Origin: Thalassobacillus pellis
GTDB taxonomy: Bacteria; Bacillota; Bacilli; Bacillales; Halobacillaceae
Length of the DNA stretch: 64,000 nt
NCBI RefSeq assembly: GCF_016908295.1
Contig: NZ_JAFBDO010000003.1
Span: forward strand, 1 to 64,000
Direction of reading: 5' to 3'
The notes below the pieces were generated by a model. That model was not told where the DNA came from. It saw nothing but the letters and a program-made list of their open reading frames with translations, and made no database searches. Below are positions 46,002-55,166 of the stretch, piece by piece. The position numbers and the translations under genes were made by a program. The number at the start of each line of letters is the position of its first letter. Within the stretch, counting starts at the first letter, position 1.

Positions 46002-47279
46002 ATGGAAGAATTAATCCGCGATAATCGGGAGAAAAATGAATTTCTTGTTCATAGAAGTGTATTTACGGAAAAAGAAATGCTGGCAAGAGAACGTGCCGAA
46101 ATTTTTAATAAATGCTGGTTGTTTATTGGCCATGAAACAGAGATTCCTGAAAAAGGGGATTACAAACGGAAAAAAGTTGGTGGACGTAATTTACTTCTAG
46201 TTCATAGTCAGGATGGGGAAATTAGAGCACTGTATAATACCTGCCCCCACCGTGGTGCGCTTGTGGCTAGGGAAAATGAAGGTAATTCCAGAGTATTCCG
46301 TTGTTTCTACCATGCATGGAGCTTTAAAAACGATGGTGAATTGAATGGTATGCCAGGAAAAGATGGCTTCCCTGATGATTTTAACTGCGATGGTTCGAAA
46401 AATATGAAAGCGGTTAACCGACTGGAAGGTTATCGTGGGTTTCTGTTCGTCAACTTCGATGACGAGGCTATTTCCCTGGAGGAATACTTAGGGAATGCCA
46501 AGGAATATATTGACCTGGCGGCAGATCAATCCGAAGCCGGACTGGAAGTTCTGGGCGGAGTACAACAATACAGTGTCCGGGCGAATTGGAAACTGTTAGC
46601 TGAAAATAGCGTGGATCTTTATCACGGGATGCCTACCCATAAGACTTATTTTGATATTAAGCAAGCACAGGATCCTGGAATTAAGCGCGTAAAACTGGAA
46701 GGAAAGGGCAAAGACCTTGGAAACGGTCATGCCGTGATGGAGTATGTGGCTCCATGGGGAAGGCCGGTTGCTCAGTGGACTCCGATTTGGAGTGAGGAAT
46801 TGAAACAGGATATGGATAAAATGAAAGAAAGATTAGTAGAAAGGTTCGGAGAGGAACGTGCCGATCGAATCGCTAACTATAACCGCAACATCATCATTTT
46901 CCCAAATCTGGTTATTAACGACATTATGGCGATTACAGCAAGAACTTTCTATCCGTCGAGTCCGGGATATATGGAAGTATCCGGCTATTCACTGGCTCCT
47001 AAAAGAGAAGATGAAGAGCATCGAATGGCAAGAAATAATAACTTTTTAGAATTCCTTGGACCAGGCGGTTTTGCGACTCCTGATGACAACGAAGCATTGG
47101 AACTATGTCAGGAAGCTTATAACAATAACCAGGAAGTGCAATGGAATGATATTTCCAAAGGGATGGTCAGAGGAGAAGAAAATGCCATGGCCACAGATGA
47201 AATTCAAATGAGGAGCTTCTGGAGGCAATATAAGGTCAGAATCGAGGAGTCCATGAAGAAGGAGGTTGCTCAGACATGA
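46002..47279 (+). CDS. Aromatic ring-hydroxylating dioxygenase, alpha subunit
   Basis: This is the catalytic subunit of a Rieske non-haem iron oxygenase, 425 residues. The [2Fe-2S] ligands are CPHRGALVARE (Cys-x-His) and CFYHAWSFKNDGEL (Cys-xx-His), around residues 80-105. The mononuclear iron site begins NSVDLYHGMPTHKTY (Asp, then His-x4-His, ~205-218). ATG 46002 follows GAGGTG. The beta subunit gene overlaps its stop. It hydroxylates an aromatic ring, probably a carboxylate given the decarboxylase downstream; sequence alone does not fix the substrate. Confidence 0.93.
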   Translation: MEELIRDNREKNEFLVHRSVFTEKEMLARERAEIFNKCWLFIGHETEIPEKGDYKRKKVGGRNLLLVHSQDGEIRALYNTCPHRGALVARENEGNSRVFRCFYHAWSFKNDGELNGMPGKDGFPDDFNCDGSKNMKAVNRLEGYRGFLFVNFDDEAISLEEYLGNAKEYIDLAADQSEAGLEVLGGVQQYSVRANWKLLAENSVDLYHGMPTHKTYFDIKQAQDPGIKRVKLEGKGKDLGNGHAVMEYVAPWGRPVAQWTPIWSEELKQDMDKMKERLVERFGEERADRIANYNRNIIIFPNLVINDIMAITARTFYPSSPGYMEVSGYSLAPKREDEEHRMARNNNFLEFLGPGGFATPDDNEALELCQEAYNNNQEVQWNDISKGMVRGEENAMATDEIQMRSFWRQYKVRIEESMKKEVAQT

Positions 47280-47764
47280 CAGTTGCAACACTAACACGGC
47301 AAGATGTCGTTGATTTCCTATATAAAGAAGCCCAATTACTGGATGAATGGAAATTAAAAGAATGGGCGGCATTATTTACGGATGATGGCACGTATAAGAT
47401 TCCTCCGATCGGGGAGCCCGAGGCCAGTCCGACGGAATCGCTGTTTTATGTCCATGATAATCGGACAAGGCTCCAGGAGCGGGCAGAGCGGCTTTTGAAG
47501 AAGGAAGCCCATGTGGAATATCCACATTCTATTACGCTTCGAAACTACCATAACATTCTGGTTAGTGGTCTTGGTTCTGATGTGATTACGGTGGAGTGCA
47601 ACTTTACTACCCACCGAACTAAAAGAGAAGTGTTAGATACGTTTATTGGCAAACACACGTATGAAATTGTTCAGCAAAATGGCGGACTTGCAATCAAAAG
47701 TAAAAAAGTTGTCTTGTATCTGGATAGTTTAAGGCCGCATGGGAAAATCAGTTTAATTCTTTAA
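47276..47764 (+). CDS. Aromatic ring-hydroxylating dioxygenase, beta subunit
   Basis: This is a 162-residue SnoaL/NTF2-like subunit that forms the alpha3beta3 oxygenase with the preceding gene. DVVDFLYKEAQLLDEWKLKE and WAALFTDDGTYKIP at the N-terminus and RTRLQERAERL in the middle are typical. It has no cofactor motif. ATGA overlap with the alpha gene means coupled translation. Confidence 0.92.
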   Translation: MTVATLTRQDVVDFLYKEAQLLDEWKLKEWAALFTDDGTYKIPPIGEPEASPTESLFYVHDNRTRLQERAERLLKKEAHVEYPHSITLRNYHNILVSGLGSDVITVECNFTTHRTKREVLDTFIGKHTYEIVQQNGGLAIKSKKVVLYLDSLRPHGKISLIL

Positions 47765-47794
47765 TCGATTTCTAAGGGAGAGGTGGTGAATGGT

Positions 47795-48820
47795 ATGAGT
47801 AAAGAACAGGAAGTATACGACATTACCATTGTAGGCGGAGGTCCGGTAGGTATGTTTACTGCCTTCTACGCGGGGATGCGCCAGGCGAGTGTGAAAATCA
47901 TTGAGAGCCTGCCGCAACTGGGCGGCCAGCTGGCTGCATTATATCCGGATAAATACGTCTATGATGTCGCCGGATTTCCCAAGGTCAAAGCCAAGGATCT
48001 AGTAACTCAGTTAAATCAACAAATGGACCTCTTTGAGAATGAGGTTTGCCTGGGTGAAGAAGTCAAAGAGGTCACAAAAGAAAATGATATTTTTACAATC
48101 AAAACAAATACACAGACCCATTATTCGAAAACGATCATCGTAACAGCTGGGAATGGTGCCTTTAAACCCCGTAACATGAATTTAGATAGAGAAGAACAAT
48201 ACAAAGGAAAGAATCTTCATTATAGTATCGAGGATATCAACGATTTTAAAGATAAAGATGTGGTCGTATGCGGCGGAGGAGATTCAGCGGTAGATTGGGC
48301 GCTTATGTTAGAGAACATCGCTTCATCCGTGAACATTGTCCATCGAAGAGACCGATTCAGAGCCCATGAACATAGTGTCAATTTATTAAAGAATTCATCT
48401 GTAAATATTTTAACTCCTTATAGTCCCTGTGAATTATTGGGAGAGGAAAGAATAGAGTGCGTAAAATTGAAAAAAGCCAAAACGGAAGAATTACTGGAAT
48501 TAGTTGCAGATGAATACCTGGTCAATTATGGTTTTATATCCAATCTCGGCCCTATCAATGACTGGGGACTAGAAATAGAAAAGAACTCGATTTTGGTAAA
48601 TTCAAAAGCGGAAACGAATATTCCCGGCATCTATGCAGCGGGAGATATTTCAACATATCCTGGCAAAGTCAAATTAATGGCCACCGGTTTTGGTGAAGCA
48701 CCGATTGCCGTGAGTAATGCAAAGGTTTACATCAATCCAGACGAATCCTTACACGCGGCTCATAGTACAACCATTATGAGCAAGAAGGATAAGAAGAAGA
48801 AAGAAAAAGTAGTCATTTAA
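47795..48820 (+). CDS. TrxR-like ferredoxin--NAD(P)+ reductase
   Basis: This is a 341-residue FAD enzyme of the YumC/thioredoxin-reductase-like FNR type. The FAD motif is [17 protein letters not shown], the second nucleotide motif [17 protein letters not shown], and [17 protein letters not shown] completes FAD binding. There is no redox CxxC in the second domain, so it is not a thioredoxin reductase. It probably feeds electrons through the ferredoxin at 51053 to the dioxygenase. ATG 47795 fits AGGTGGTG six bases upstream. Lysine-rich C-terminus. Confidence 0.9.
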   Translation: MSKEQEVYDITIVGGGPVGMFTAFYAGMRQASVKIIESLPQLGGQLAALYPDKYVYDVAGFPKVKAKDLVTQLNQQMDLFENEVCLGEEVKEVTKENDIFTIKTNTQTHYSKTIIVTAGNGAFKPRNMNLDREEQYKGKNLHYSIEDINDFKDKDVVVCGGGDSAVDWALMLENIASSVNIVHRRDRFRAHEHSVNLLKNSSVNILTPYSPCELLGEERIECVKLKKAKTEELLELVADEYLVNYGFISNLGPINDWGLEIEKNSILVNSKAETNIPGIYAAGDISTYPGKVKLMATGFGEAPIAVSNAKVYINPDESLHAAHSTTIMSKKDKKKKEKVVI

Positions 48821-48860
48821 TATAAGAAAGACTGTTTTGTTAAAAGAGGAGGAACTATAT

Positions 48861-49871
48861 ATGTCAAAAGTAAAAGAAGAAGTAATCAGTAAGGAATCAG
48901 CCCAGGAGAGGCTGGAGACGTATTTACGTACAGTTGCCCATATTGGCCATGTTGAAATCAGTGTAACTAATTTTGAACAATCGCTATGGTTTTTTACCGA
49001 AGTCATGGGTCTTGTATTAACCGAGACGGATGGGGATCGTGCTTATTTGAGGGCATGGCAGGACTTTGACCATCACACCCTGGTGCTGAAGGCTTCGAAT
49101 ACATCCGAAGTGAACCGTATGGGATGGCGTGTAAGCACGAAGGAATCCCTGGAACTATTCGAAAAACAATTACAAGTAATGAATATTGACTATCACTGGG
49201 TAGCGGGTGGACAAAAGAAAGCGTTAGGAGATGCAATTCATTTTAAATCCCCATCCGGCATACCGGTTGAATTATATTGGGAAAAAGAATTGTTTGTAAC
49301 GGATGATCCGGCTTTGAAGTCGAATTTACCTAGTCATCCAAGTAAGTATATGGCAAAAGGTGTCTCTCCTCGCCGTTTTGACCATGTCAATCTCATGGTA
49401 AATGATGTTGCCAAAGAACAGGAATGGTGGACAGATTTACTCGGTATTCACCATCGTTATTATATTCAAAACCAGGAGGATGTCCGTTTAGGTTCCTGGT
49501 TGAGCCGGACCAATATCGCACATGAAATCGCGTTTATGAGAAACTCCAACCAGGATGGAACGGTGTTTCACCATTTAGCCTATTACCTCGATTCTCCGGA
49601 TGAACTCCTGCGTGCATCCAATATTATGGCTGAAAACGGCATTAAGATAGAGTGGGGCCCTGGTAAGCATGGTACCAGTGGAGCGCAATTCATCTATGTT
49701 TTTGAACCCTCAGGACATCGGGTGGAAATCTGGACAGGTGGCATTCTTATGTTTTCTCCAGATTGGGAACCGATTAAATGGTCTTCGGATGTTGGTCAGT
49801 TAGGTCTGGAAATGTGGGGAAGTACACCACCGGAATCTTACCTGACTTATGGAACGAAAATAGGAGAATAA
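48861..49871 (+). CDS. Extradiol (catechol 2,3-) dioxygenase, type I
   Basis: This enzyme cleaves a catechol next to the diol with Fe(II), giving a yellow semialdehyde. The 336-residue protein has two VOC repeats; the C-terminal one holds the metal: His in RFDHVNLMVN, His in VFHHLAYYLDS and Glu in GHRVEIWTGG. The N-terminal repeat begins HIGHVEISVTNF. GAGGAGG sits before ATG 48861. It is preceded by the reductase gene and followed by a hairpin and a decarboxylase. The presence of the semialdehyde dehydrogenase branch and no hydrolase points to an unsubstituted catechol. Confidence 0.92.
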   Translation: MSKVKEEVISKESAQERLETYLRTVAHIGHVEISVTNFEQSLWFFTEVMGLVLTETDGDRAYLRAWQDFDHHTLVLKASNTSEVNRMGWRVSTKESLELFEKQLQVMNIDYHWVAGGQKKALGDAIHFKSPSGIPVELYWEKELFVTDDPALKSNLPSHPSKYMAKGVSPRRFDHVNLMVNDVAKEQEWWTDLLGIHHRYYIQNQEDVRLGSWLSRTNIAHEIAFMRNSNQDGTVFHHLAYYLDSPDELLRASNIMAENGIKIEWGPGKHGTSGAQFIYVFEPSGHRVEIWTGGILMFSPDWEPIKWSSDVGQLGLEMWGSTPPESYLTYGTKIGE

Positions 49872-49875
49872 GGGA

Positions 49876-49907
49876 AATGAAGAGGCTGGCTTGCTGGTCT
49901 CTTCATT
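49876..49907 (+). other. Intercistronic hairpin
   Basis: AATGAAGAG (49876-49884) pairs perfectly with CTCTTCATT (49899-49907). No T-run follows, so RNA processing or partial attenuation is more likely than full termination. It also argues that the next gene starts after it. Confidence 0.6.
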
Positions 49908-49938
49908 GCAAAATTATCAAGGCTGGGAGAGTTCATTT

Positions 49939-50988
49939 TTGAAACAAAACCTGAACATTGATTTTCATACACATATCATTTCAGAGGAATTTTTGAATTT
50001 AGCCGAAAAATACGGCGATGATCGCTGGCCAGTTTTAGAGAAAACGACGTGTGATTGTGGTGCCAACATTATGATAAAGGGGAATAAATTCAGGGAGATT
50101 ACGGATCAGACGTGGGATGCAGAAAAGCGGCTGAGCGATATGGACAAAGAAGGTATTGATATTCAAGTTTTATCCCCGATACCAGTTACTTTCAGTTATT
50201 GGGCTGACCCGGACCAAGGATTAGAAATGGCCAGATTCCAGAACGATTTCATTGCATCCGTCACACGTGAACACCCTGACAGGTTCATTGGGTTAGCTAC
50301 CGTCCCATTACAGGATGTTGATTTAGCCATAGAAGAAATGGATCGGGCGGTCAATGAATTGGGGTTAAAAGGGATTGAAATAGGAAGTAACGTAGAGGGC
50401 AAGAATCTCGATGATGAGACATTAGAGCGGTTTTTCAAGGCTGCAAACGATCAGGAAGTCCCTTTGTTTGTACACCCGTGGGCAACGTTAGGGAGAGAAC
50501 GGATGCCGCGTCACAACTTCATGTATATGGTGGGGATGCCCTCTGAAACAGCACTGGCAGCAGGGAGTATCATAATGAGCGGAATGCTGGATAAGTATCC
50601 AAAACTTAAGTTGTGTTTCGCCCATGGTGGCGGTGCTTTGCCTTATTTATTACCAAGGATGGATAAAGGCTGGCATGTATGGCCGCAAATCAGAAAGACG
50701 GAGAAGCCGCCAAGTCATTATGCGAAACGGCTCTATTATGATTCACTCGTTTACGAGGAAGAGAATTTGCAGTTTATGATCGATAAATTTGGTGTTGACC
50801 AGATCATAGCAGGATCCGATTATCCATTCTTATTACGCGAAGCACCATCCGGTAAAGTGGTCGACCGATTGTCGACACTGCGTGACGCGGAACGGGAAAA
50901 AATACTCGGACTGAACGCTTTAGAATTTTTAAGTCTTGATAAAGAACAGTATTCAAAGTCGGTCAGCGGTGAATTTAGTACGAAATGA
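49939..50988 (+). CDS. ACMSD-family amidohydrolase, probable aromatic acid decarboxylase
   Basis: This is a 349-residue metal-dependent TIM barrel related to ACMSD and dihydroxybenzoate decarboxylases. Metal ligands: IDFHTHII at the start (HxH), FVHPWATLGR (~170), FAHGGGALPYLL (~220) and IIAGSDYPFLL (Asp, ~285). TTG 49939 is chosen because GGGAGAG sits eight bases before it; the frame is open upstream to a TTG inside the hairpin. In this operon it likely removes the carboxyl group from the dihydroxylated ring or its cleavage product. Hydrolase activity cannot be excluded. Confidence 0.85.
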   Translation: MKQNLNIDFHTHIISEEFLNLAEKYGDDRWPVLEKTTCDCGANIMIKGNKFREITDQTWDAEKRLSDMDKEGIDIQVLSPIPVTFSYWADPDQGLEMARFQNDFIASVTREHPDRFIGLATVPLQDVDLAIEEMDRAVNELGLKGIEIGSNVEGKNLDDETLERFFKAANDQEVPLFVHPWATLGRERMPRHNFMYMVGMPSETALAAGSIIMSGMLDKYPKLKLCFAHGGGALPYLLPRMDKGWHVWPQIRKTEKPPSHYAKRLYYDSLVYEEENLQFMIDKFGVDQIIAGSDYPFLLREAPSGKVVDRLSTLRDAEREKILGLNALEFLSLDKEQYSKSVSGEFSTK

Positions 50989-51052
50989 AACTAGATGATT
51001 GAGACAGATAGGAAACACGTCATCAAAAAAGAAAGAAAAGGAGAGGATCATC

Positions 51053-51286
51053 TTGGCTTTTGTAATAACAAGTCCCTGTGGTCAGGAAAAGGCAGCAGAG
51101 TGTGTGGACGTATGCCCGGTTGATTGTATTGAAGAAGGGGAGGATCAATACTTTATTGATCCCAATACCTGTATAGACTGTGGTGCTTGTGTCGCGGCTT
51201 GCCCAGTCGATGCAATCGTTGATGAACATGAGTTATCACCCGATCAGGAAGTACAACTGGAAAAAGCCGAAAACTTCTTCGGTTAG
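51053..51286 (+). CDS. 7Fe-type ferredoxin ([3Fe-4S][4Fe-4S])
   Basis: This is a 77-residue electron carrier. Cysteines are at 9, 17, 21, 25, 40, 43, 46 and 50. With Met removed these equal 8, 16, 20, 24, 39, 42, 45 and 49, the pattern of Azotobacter FdI, where 8/16/49 hold [3Fe-4S] and 20/39/42/45 hold [4Fe-4S]. The Cys at 11 of FdI is absent, so the first cluster is almost surely 3Fe. TTG 51053 follows AAGGAGAGG. It ends the dioxygenase operon and is the likely partner of the reductase at 47795. Confidence 0.9.
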   Translation: MAFVITSPCGQEKAAECVDVCPVDCIEEGEDQYFIDPNTCIDCGACVAACPVDAIVDEHELSPDQEVQLEKAENFFG

Positions 51287-51308
51287 GGAGCGGGGGCACG
51301 TCGCTCCC
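51286..51308 (+). other. Hairpin after the ferredoxin gene
   Basis: GGGAGCG (51286-51292) pairs with CGCTCCC (51302-51308) right after the stop. No T-run, so a weak or non-classical terminator. Confidence 0.5.
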
Positions 51309-51410
51309 TTGAATCCCTAGCTGAATTTATATATATTTTCGGGAATGTTGGATGCAACATTCCCTTTTTTTATACTTGTACCAGACAAAGAACGAAATGG
51401 AGAGTGGACA

Positions 51411-54400
51411 ATGGCAGACGTTAGGAAAATTAACAAAGTTTTAGTAGCAAATCGCGGAGAAATTGCTATTCGCGTTTTCCGGGCATGTACAGAGCTGGAC
51501 ATTCGCACTGTAGCAGTCTATTCCCAGGAAGACACTGGTTCCTACCACAGGTATAAAGCAGATGAAGCTTATTTAGTAGGGGAAGGAAAGAAGCCGATCG
51601 ATGCCTATCTGGATATCGAAGGCATTATTGAAATCGCGAAGCGTGTCGGCGTTGATGCGATTCATCCTGGTTATGGGTTCTTATCGGAAAATATAGAGTT
51701 TGCCCGTCGTTGTGAGCAGGAGGGGATCATTTTTATTGGGCCGACGAGCGAACATTTAAATATGTTTGGAGATAAAGTGAAAGCACGTGACCAAGCGGTT
51801 CAGGCAGATATACCTGTGATACCTGGAAGTGATGGCCCCGTAAGCGGCCTTCAGGAAATCCGCGATTTTGGAGAGGAACACGGCTATCCATTAATGATAA
51901 AGGCAGCTATGGGTGGCGGCGGCCGCGGGATGCGCGTGGTCCGGAGTGCCGATAACCTGGACGAATCTTACGATAGAGCACGATCTGAAGCACGCGCTGC
52001 TTTTGGCAGTGATGAAGTCTATGTAGAAAGGTTAATCGAAGAACCAAAACATATTGAAGTTCAAATCATCTGCGATGCTGATGGCAATATTGTGCATTTA
52101 TATGAAAGAGACTGTTCGGTTCAGCGACGCCATCAGAAAGTAGTAGAGGTGGCTCCGAGCGTAAGCCTGACAAACGAATTGAGGGAGAGAATTTGCCAGG
52201 CAGCCGTCAAGCTGATGGACAATGTCAAATACATCAACGCAGGAACCGTTGAATTCCTGGTTACTGAGAATGAATTTTACTTTATTGAAGTGAATCCGCG
52301 TGTACAAGTGGAGCATACAATCACAGAGATGATCACAGGAGTCGATATAGTCCAAACGCAAATTCTTATAGCTGAAGGATACGGACTGCATGGCAATCGA
52401 ATTGGCATACCAGCACAGGAAGAGATTCATACCCATGGATACGCCATCCAATCCCGGGTGACCACAGAAGACCCTCTGAACAATTTTATGCCTGACACAG
52501 GCAAGATCATGGCCTACCGGACAGGTGGCGGATTCGGTGTGCGGCTTGATGCCGGAAATGGATTCCAGGGAGCAGTTATATCCCCATTCTATGATTCTTT
52601 GCTAGTGAAGCTGTCGACATGGGCATTAAGTTTTGATCAGGCCGCTCAAAAAATGGTGCGTAACTTAAAAGAGTTCCGAATCCGTGGTATCAAGACTAAC
52701 ATTCCATTTCTGGAAAACGTCATTCAGCACAAACAATTCCTTTCTGGGGAGTACCATACAACTTTCATCGATCGATCACCTGAGTTGTTTGTATTTCCGA
52801 AAAGAAAAGACCGCGGGACGAAGATGCTGTCCTATATCGCCGACCGGACTGTCAACGGTTTTGAAGGGAATGGAAACAGGAAGAAACCAGCGTATTCCAA
52901 ACCCAGAATTCCTAAAATTAAACACTACGAGTCGATTCCAAGCGGGACCAAGCAGATTCTGGAGGAACGTGGAGCAGAGGGGCTTGCCGAATGGCTGAAG
53001 GAACGGGAAGAAGTACTGATGACAGATACAACTTTCCGCGATGCCCACCAGTCCTTATTAGCCACAAGGGTCCGGACGAAAGATCTGGAAAATATCGCAG
53101 AGCCGACAGCCTGTCTGCTTCCGGAGTTGTTTTCCCTGGAAATGTGGGGAGGCGCAACTTTTGATGTAGCCTACCGATTTCTCAATGAGGATCCATGGGA
53201 GCGGTTATTGAAATTGCGCAACAAGGCACCAAACGTCCTGTTCCAAATGCTGCTCAGGGCTTCCAATGCGGTAGGATATAAAAACTACCCGGACAACTTA
53301 ATTCGTGAATTTGTAGAGAAAAGTGCCGATGCAGGCATTGATGTTTTCCGTATTTTCGACAGTCTCAATTGGATCGAAGGAATGAAGCTGACGATTGATG
53401 CGGTCAGGGAAAGTGGCAAGGTAGCTGAGGCCGCGATGTGCTACACCGGGGATATTCTGGATTCCAGTCGTCCGAAATATGACCTGGCATATTATCAAAA
53501 GGTAGCGAAAGAATTGCAGGATGCTGGAGCACATATTCTCGGGATTAAAGATATGGCAGGATTGTTAAAACCGGAAGCTGCGTATCAGTTGATCTCCACC
53601 TTGAAAGAAACGATTGATATACCGATCCATTTGCATACACACGACACAAGCGGAAACGGCCTGTTCACATATTCCCGTGCCGTTGAAGCAGGAGTTGATG
53701 TCGTCGATGTGGCCGCAGGCTCCATGTCAGGTTTAACTTCCCAGCCGAGTGCCAGCAGCCTATACTACGCATTAGAAGGAAGTGAAAGAAAGCCCAACGT
53801 TGATATTAGCGCTTATGAAAAACTGGGACGCTACTGGGAGGATACAAGAAAATACTATCAGGACTTTGAAAGCGGCATGATTGCGCCGCACACAGAGGTA
53901 TATGAACATGAAATGCCTGGAGGGCAGTACAGTAATCTTCAGCAGCAGGCCAAAGCAGTCGGGCTTGGCTCCCGGTGGGACGAGGTGAAGACCATGTACC
54001 GTCGCGTCAACGATATGTTCGGAGACATCGTCAAAGTAACACCATCTTCAAAAATTGTTGGGGACATGGCGCTTTATATGGTACAAAATGATTTAAATGA
54101 AGACGATATTTATGAAAAAGGGGAAACCTTAGACTTCCCGGATAGTGTAGTAGAGTTTTTCCAAGGATATTTAGGTCAGCCTTATGGTGGATTTCCTGCC
54201 GAACTGCAGCGGATCATCTTAAAAGGACGCGAGCCGATTCATGTACGTCCAGGTGAACTGCTGGATCCTGTTGACTTCACTAATCTGAAAGAGACTCTGT
54301 TTCATTCCCTTGATAGACAAGTCACAAGCTTTGATATGATCAGCTATGCACTGTATCCGAAAGTGTTCATGGACCACCAAAAATTCATGGAGCAATATGG

Positions 54401-54854
54401 CAATGTGTCCGTGCTGGATACCCCGACTTTCTTCTATGGGATGAGACTTGGAGAAGAAATCGAGCTGGATATCGAGCAGGGGAAGACGCTGATTGTCAAA
54501 TTGATTTCTATTGGAGAGCCGCAAATCGACGGAACGAGGACCGTCTTCTTTGAATTGAACGGTCAGCCCCGTGAGATAGTCGTCAAGGATGAAAATGTAA
54601 AAGCTGCTGTCAAGGAGCGGCCGAAAGTGGATAAATCGAATGATAAACACATCGGGGCATCGATGCCAGGAACGGTTATCAAGGTCATATCTGAAAAAGG
54701 GGAACATGTGAAAAAAGGAGATCATTTAATGATCACAGAAGCGATGAAGATGGAAACAACCGTCCAAGCCCCTTTTGATGGAAAAATCAAGGATATTTAT
54801 GTTGAAAATAATGACGCCATTCATGTAGGAGATTTACTGATAGAATTGGAATGA
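51411..54854 (+). CDS. pyc: Pyruvate carboxylase
   Basis: This biotin enzyme makes oxaloacetate from pyruvate, ATP and bicarbonate. The 1147-residue protein has, in order, biotin carboxylase (KVLVANRGEIAIRVFRACTE; MGGGGRGMRVV; EVNPRVQVEHTITE), the carboxyltransferase barrel (TDTTFRDAHQSLLATRVRTK; HLHTHDTSGNG) and the biotin domain with EAMKMETT (Lys1113). Length equals B. subtilis PycA (1148). ATG 51411 follows GGAGAG. It lies directly after the aromatic cluster instead of near ctaA where Bacillus usually has it; it could refill the TCA cycle from pathway pyruvate. Confidence 0.97.
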   Translation: MADVRKINKVLVANRGEIAIRVFRACTELDIRTVAVYSQEDTGSYHRYKADEAYLVGEGKKPIDAYLDIEGIIEIAKRVGVDAIHPGYGFLSENIEFARRCEQEGIIFIGPTSEHLNMFGDKVKARDQAVQADIPVIPGSDGPVSGLQEIRDFGEEHGYPLMIKAAMGGGGRGMRVVRSADNLDESYDRARSEARAAFGSDEVYVERLIEEPKHIEVQIICDADGNIVHLYERDCSVQRRHQKVVEVAPSVSLTNELRERICQAAVKLMDNVKYINAGTVEFLVTENEFYFIEVNPRVQVEHTITEMITGVDIVQTQILIAEGYGLHGNRIGIPAQEEIHTHGYAIQSRVTTEDPLNNFMPDTGKIMAYRTGGGFGVRLDAGNGFQGAVISPFYDSLLVKLSTWALSFDQAAQKMVRNLKEFRIRGIKTNIPFLENVIQHKQFLSGEYHTTFIDRSPELFVFPKRKDRGTKMLSYIADRTVNGFEGNGNRKKPAYSKPRIPKIKHYESIPSGTKQILEERGAEGLAEWLKEREEVLMTDTTFRDAHQSLLATRVRTKDLENIAEPTACLLPELFSLEMWGGATFDVAYRFLNEDPWERLLKLRNKAPNVLFQMLLRASNAVGYKNYPDNLIREFVEKSADAGIDVFRIFDSLNWIEGMKLTIDAVRESGKVAEAAMCYTGDILDSSRPKYDLAYYQKVAKELQDAGAHILGIKDMAGLLKPEAAYQLISTLKETIDIPIHLHTHDTSGNGLFTYSRAVEAGVDVVDVAAGSMSGLTSQPSASSLYYALEGSERKPNVDISAYEKLGRYWEDTRKYYQDFESGMIAPHTEVYEHEMPGGQYSNLQQQAKAVGLGSRWDEVKTMYRRVNDMFGDIVKVTPSSKIVGDMALYMVQNDLNEDDIYEKGETLDFPDSVVEFFQGYLGQPYGGFPAELQRIILKGREPIHVRPGELLDPVDFTNLKETLFHSLDRQVTSFDMISYALYPKVFMDHQKFMEQYGNVSVLDTPTFFYGMRLGEEIELDIEQGKTLIVKLISIGEPQIDGTRTVFFELNGQPREIVVKDENVKAAVKERPKVDKSNDKHIGASMPGTVIKVISEKGEHVKKGDHLMITEAMKMETTVQAPFDGKIKDIYVENNDAIHVGDLLIELE

Positions 54855-54966
54855 TAATCATTAGATCAAATTACAGATCAATCGTTAATTGGTGTAATAA
54901 GAACCAATGTCAGACACGTAGGTAGAGGCATGAAATAAAGAAATTAGAAGATACTTGCATATGAAA

Positions 54967-55005
54967 AAGCCGAAGGTCGTTGTGCCTGCACAGCGCCTGC
55001 GGCTT
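54967..55005 (+). terminator. Terminator after pyc
   Basis: A long imperfect hairpin runs from AAGCCG (54967-54972) to CGGCTT (55000-55005), with inner TGTGC/GCACA pairs, followed by ATTTAAT. Confidence 0.65.
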
Positions 55006-55127
55006 ATTTAATCCTCTTGAATTTCAGATATTATAGTTAGTTAAGGATACTACTTAGAGTTTTACAATTTTCACGAAGTCGAGAGCTTCTTTGCAAAAAT
55101 TTTATACAATCTTAAAGGAAAAAAAAA

Positions 55128-55152
55128 GAGAAAAGCGCAATGGGCTTTTCTC
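55128..55152. terminator. Terminator of the dihydrouridine synthase gene
   Basis: GAGAAAAGC (55128-55136) pairs perfectly with GCTTTTCTC (55144-55152). On the minus strand it is followed by an eight-base T-run. Confidence 0.85.
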
Positions 55153-55166
55153 ATCTGGAAAAAGAC

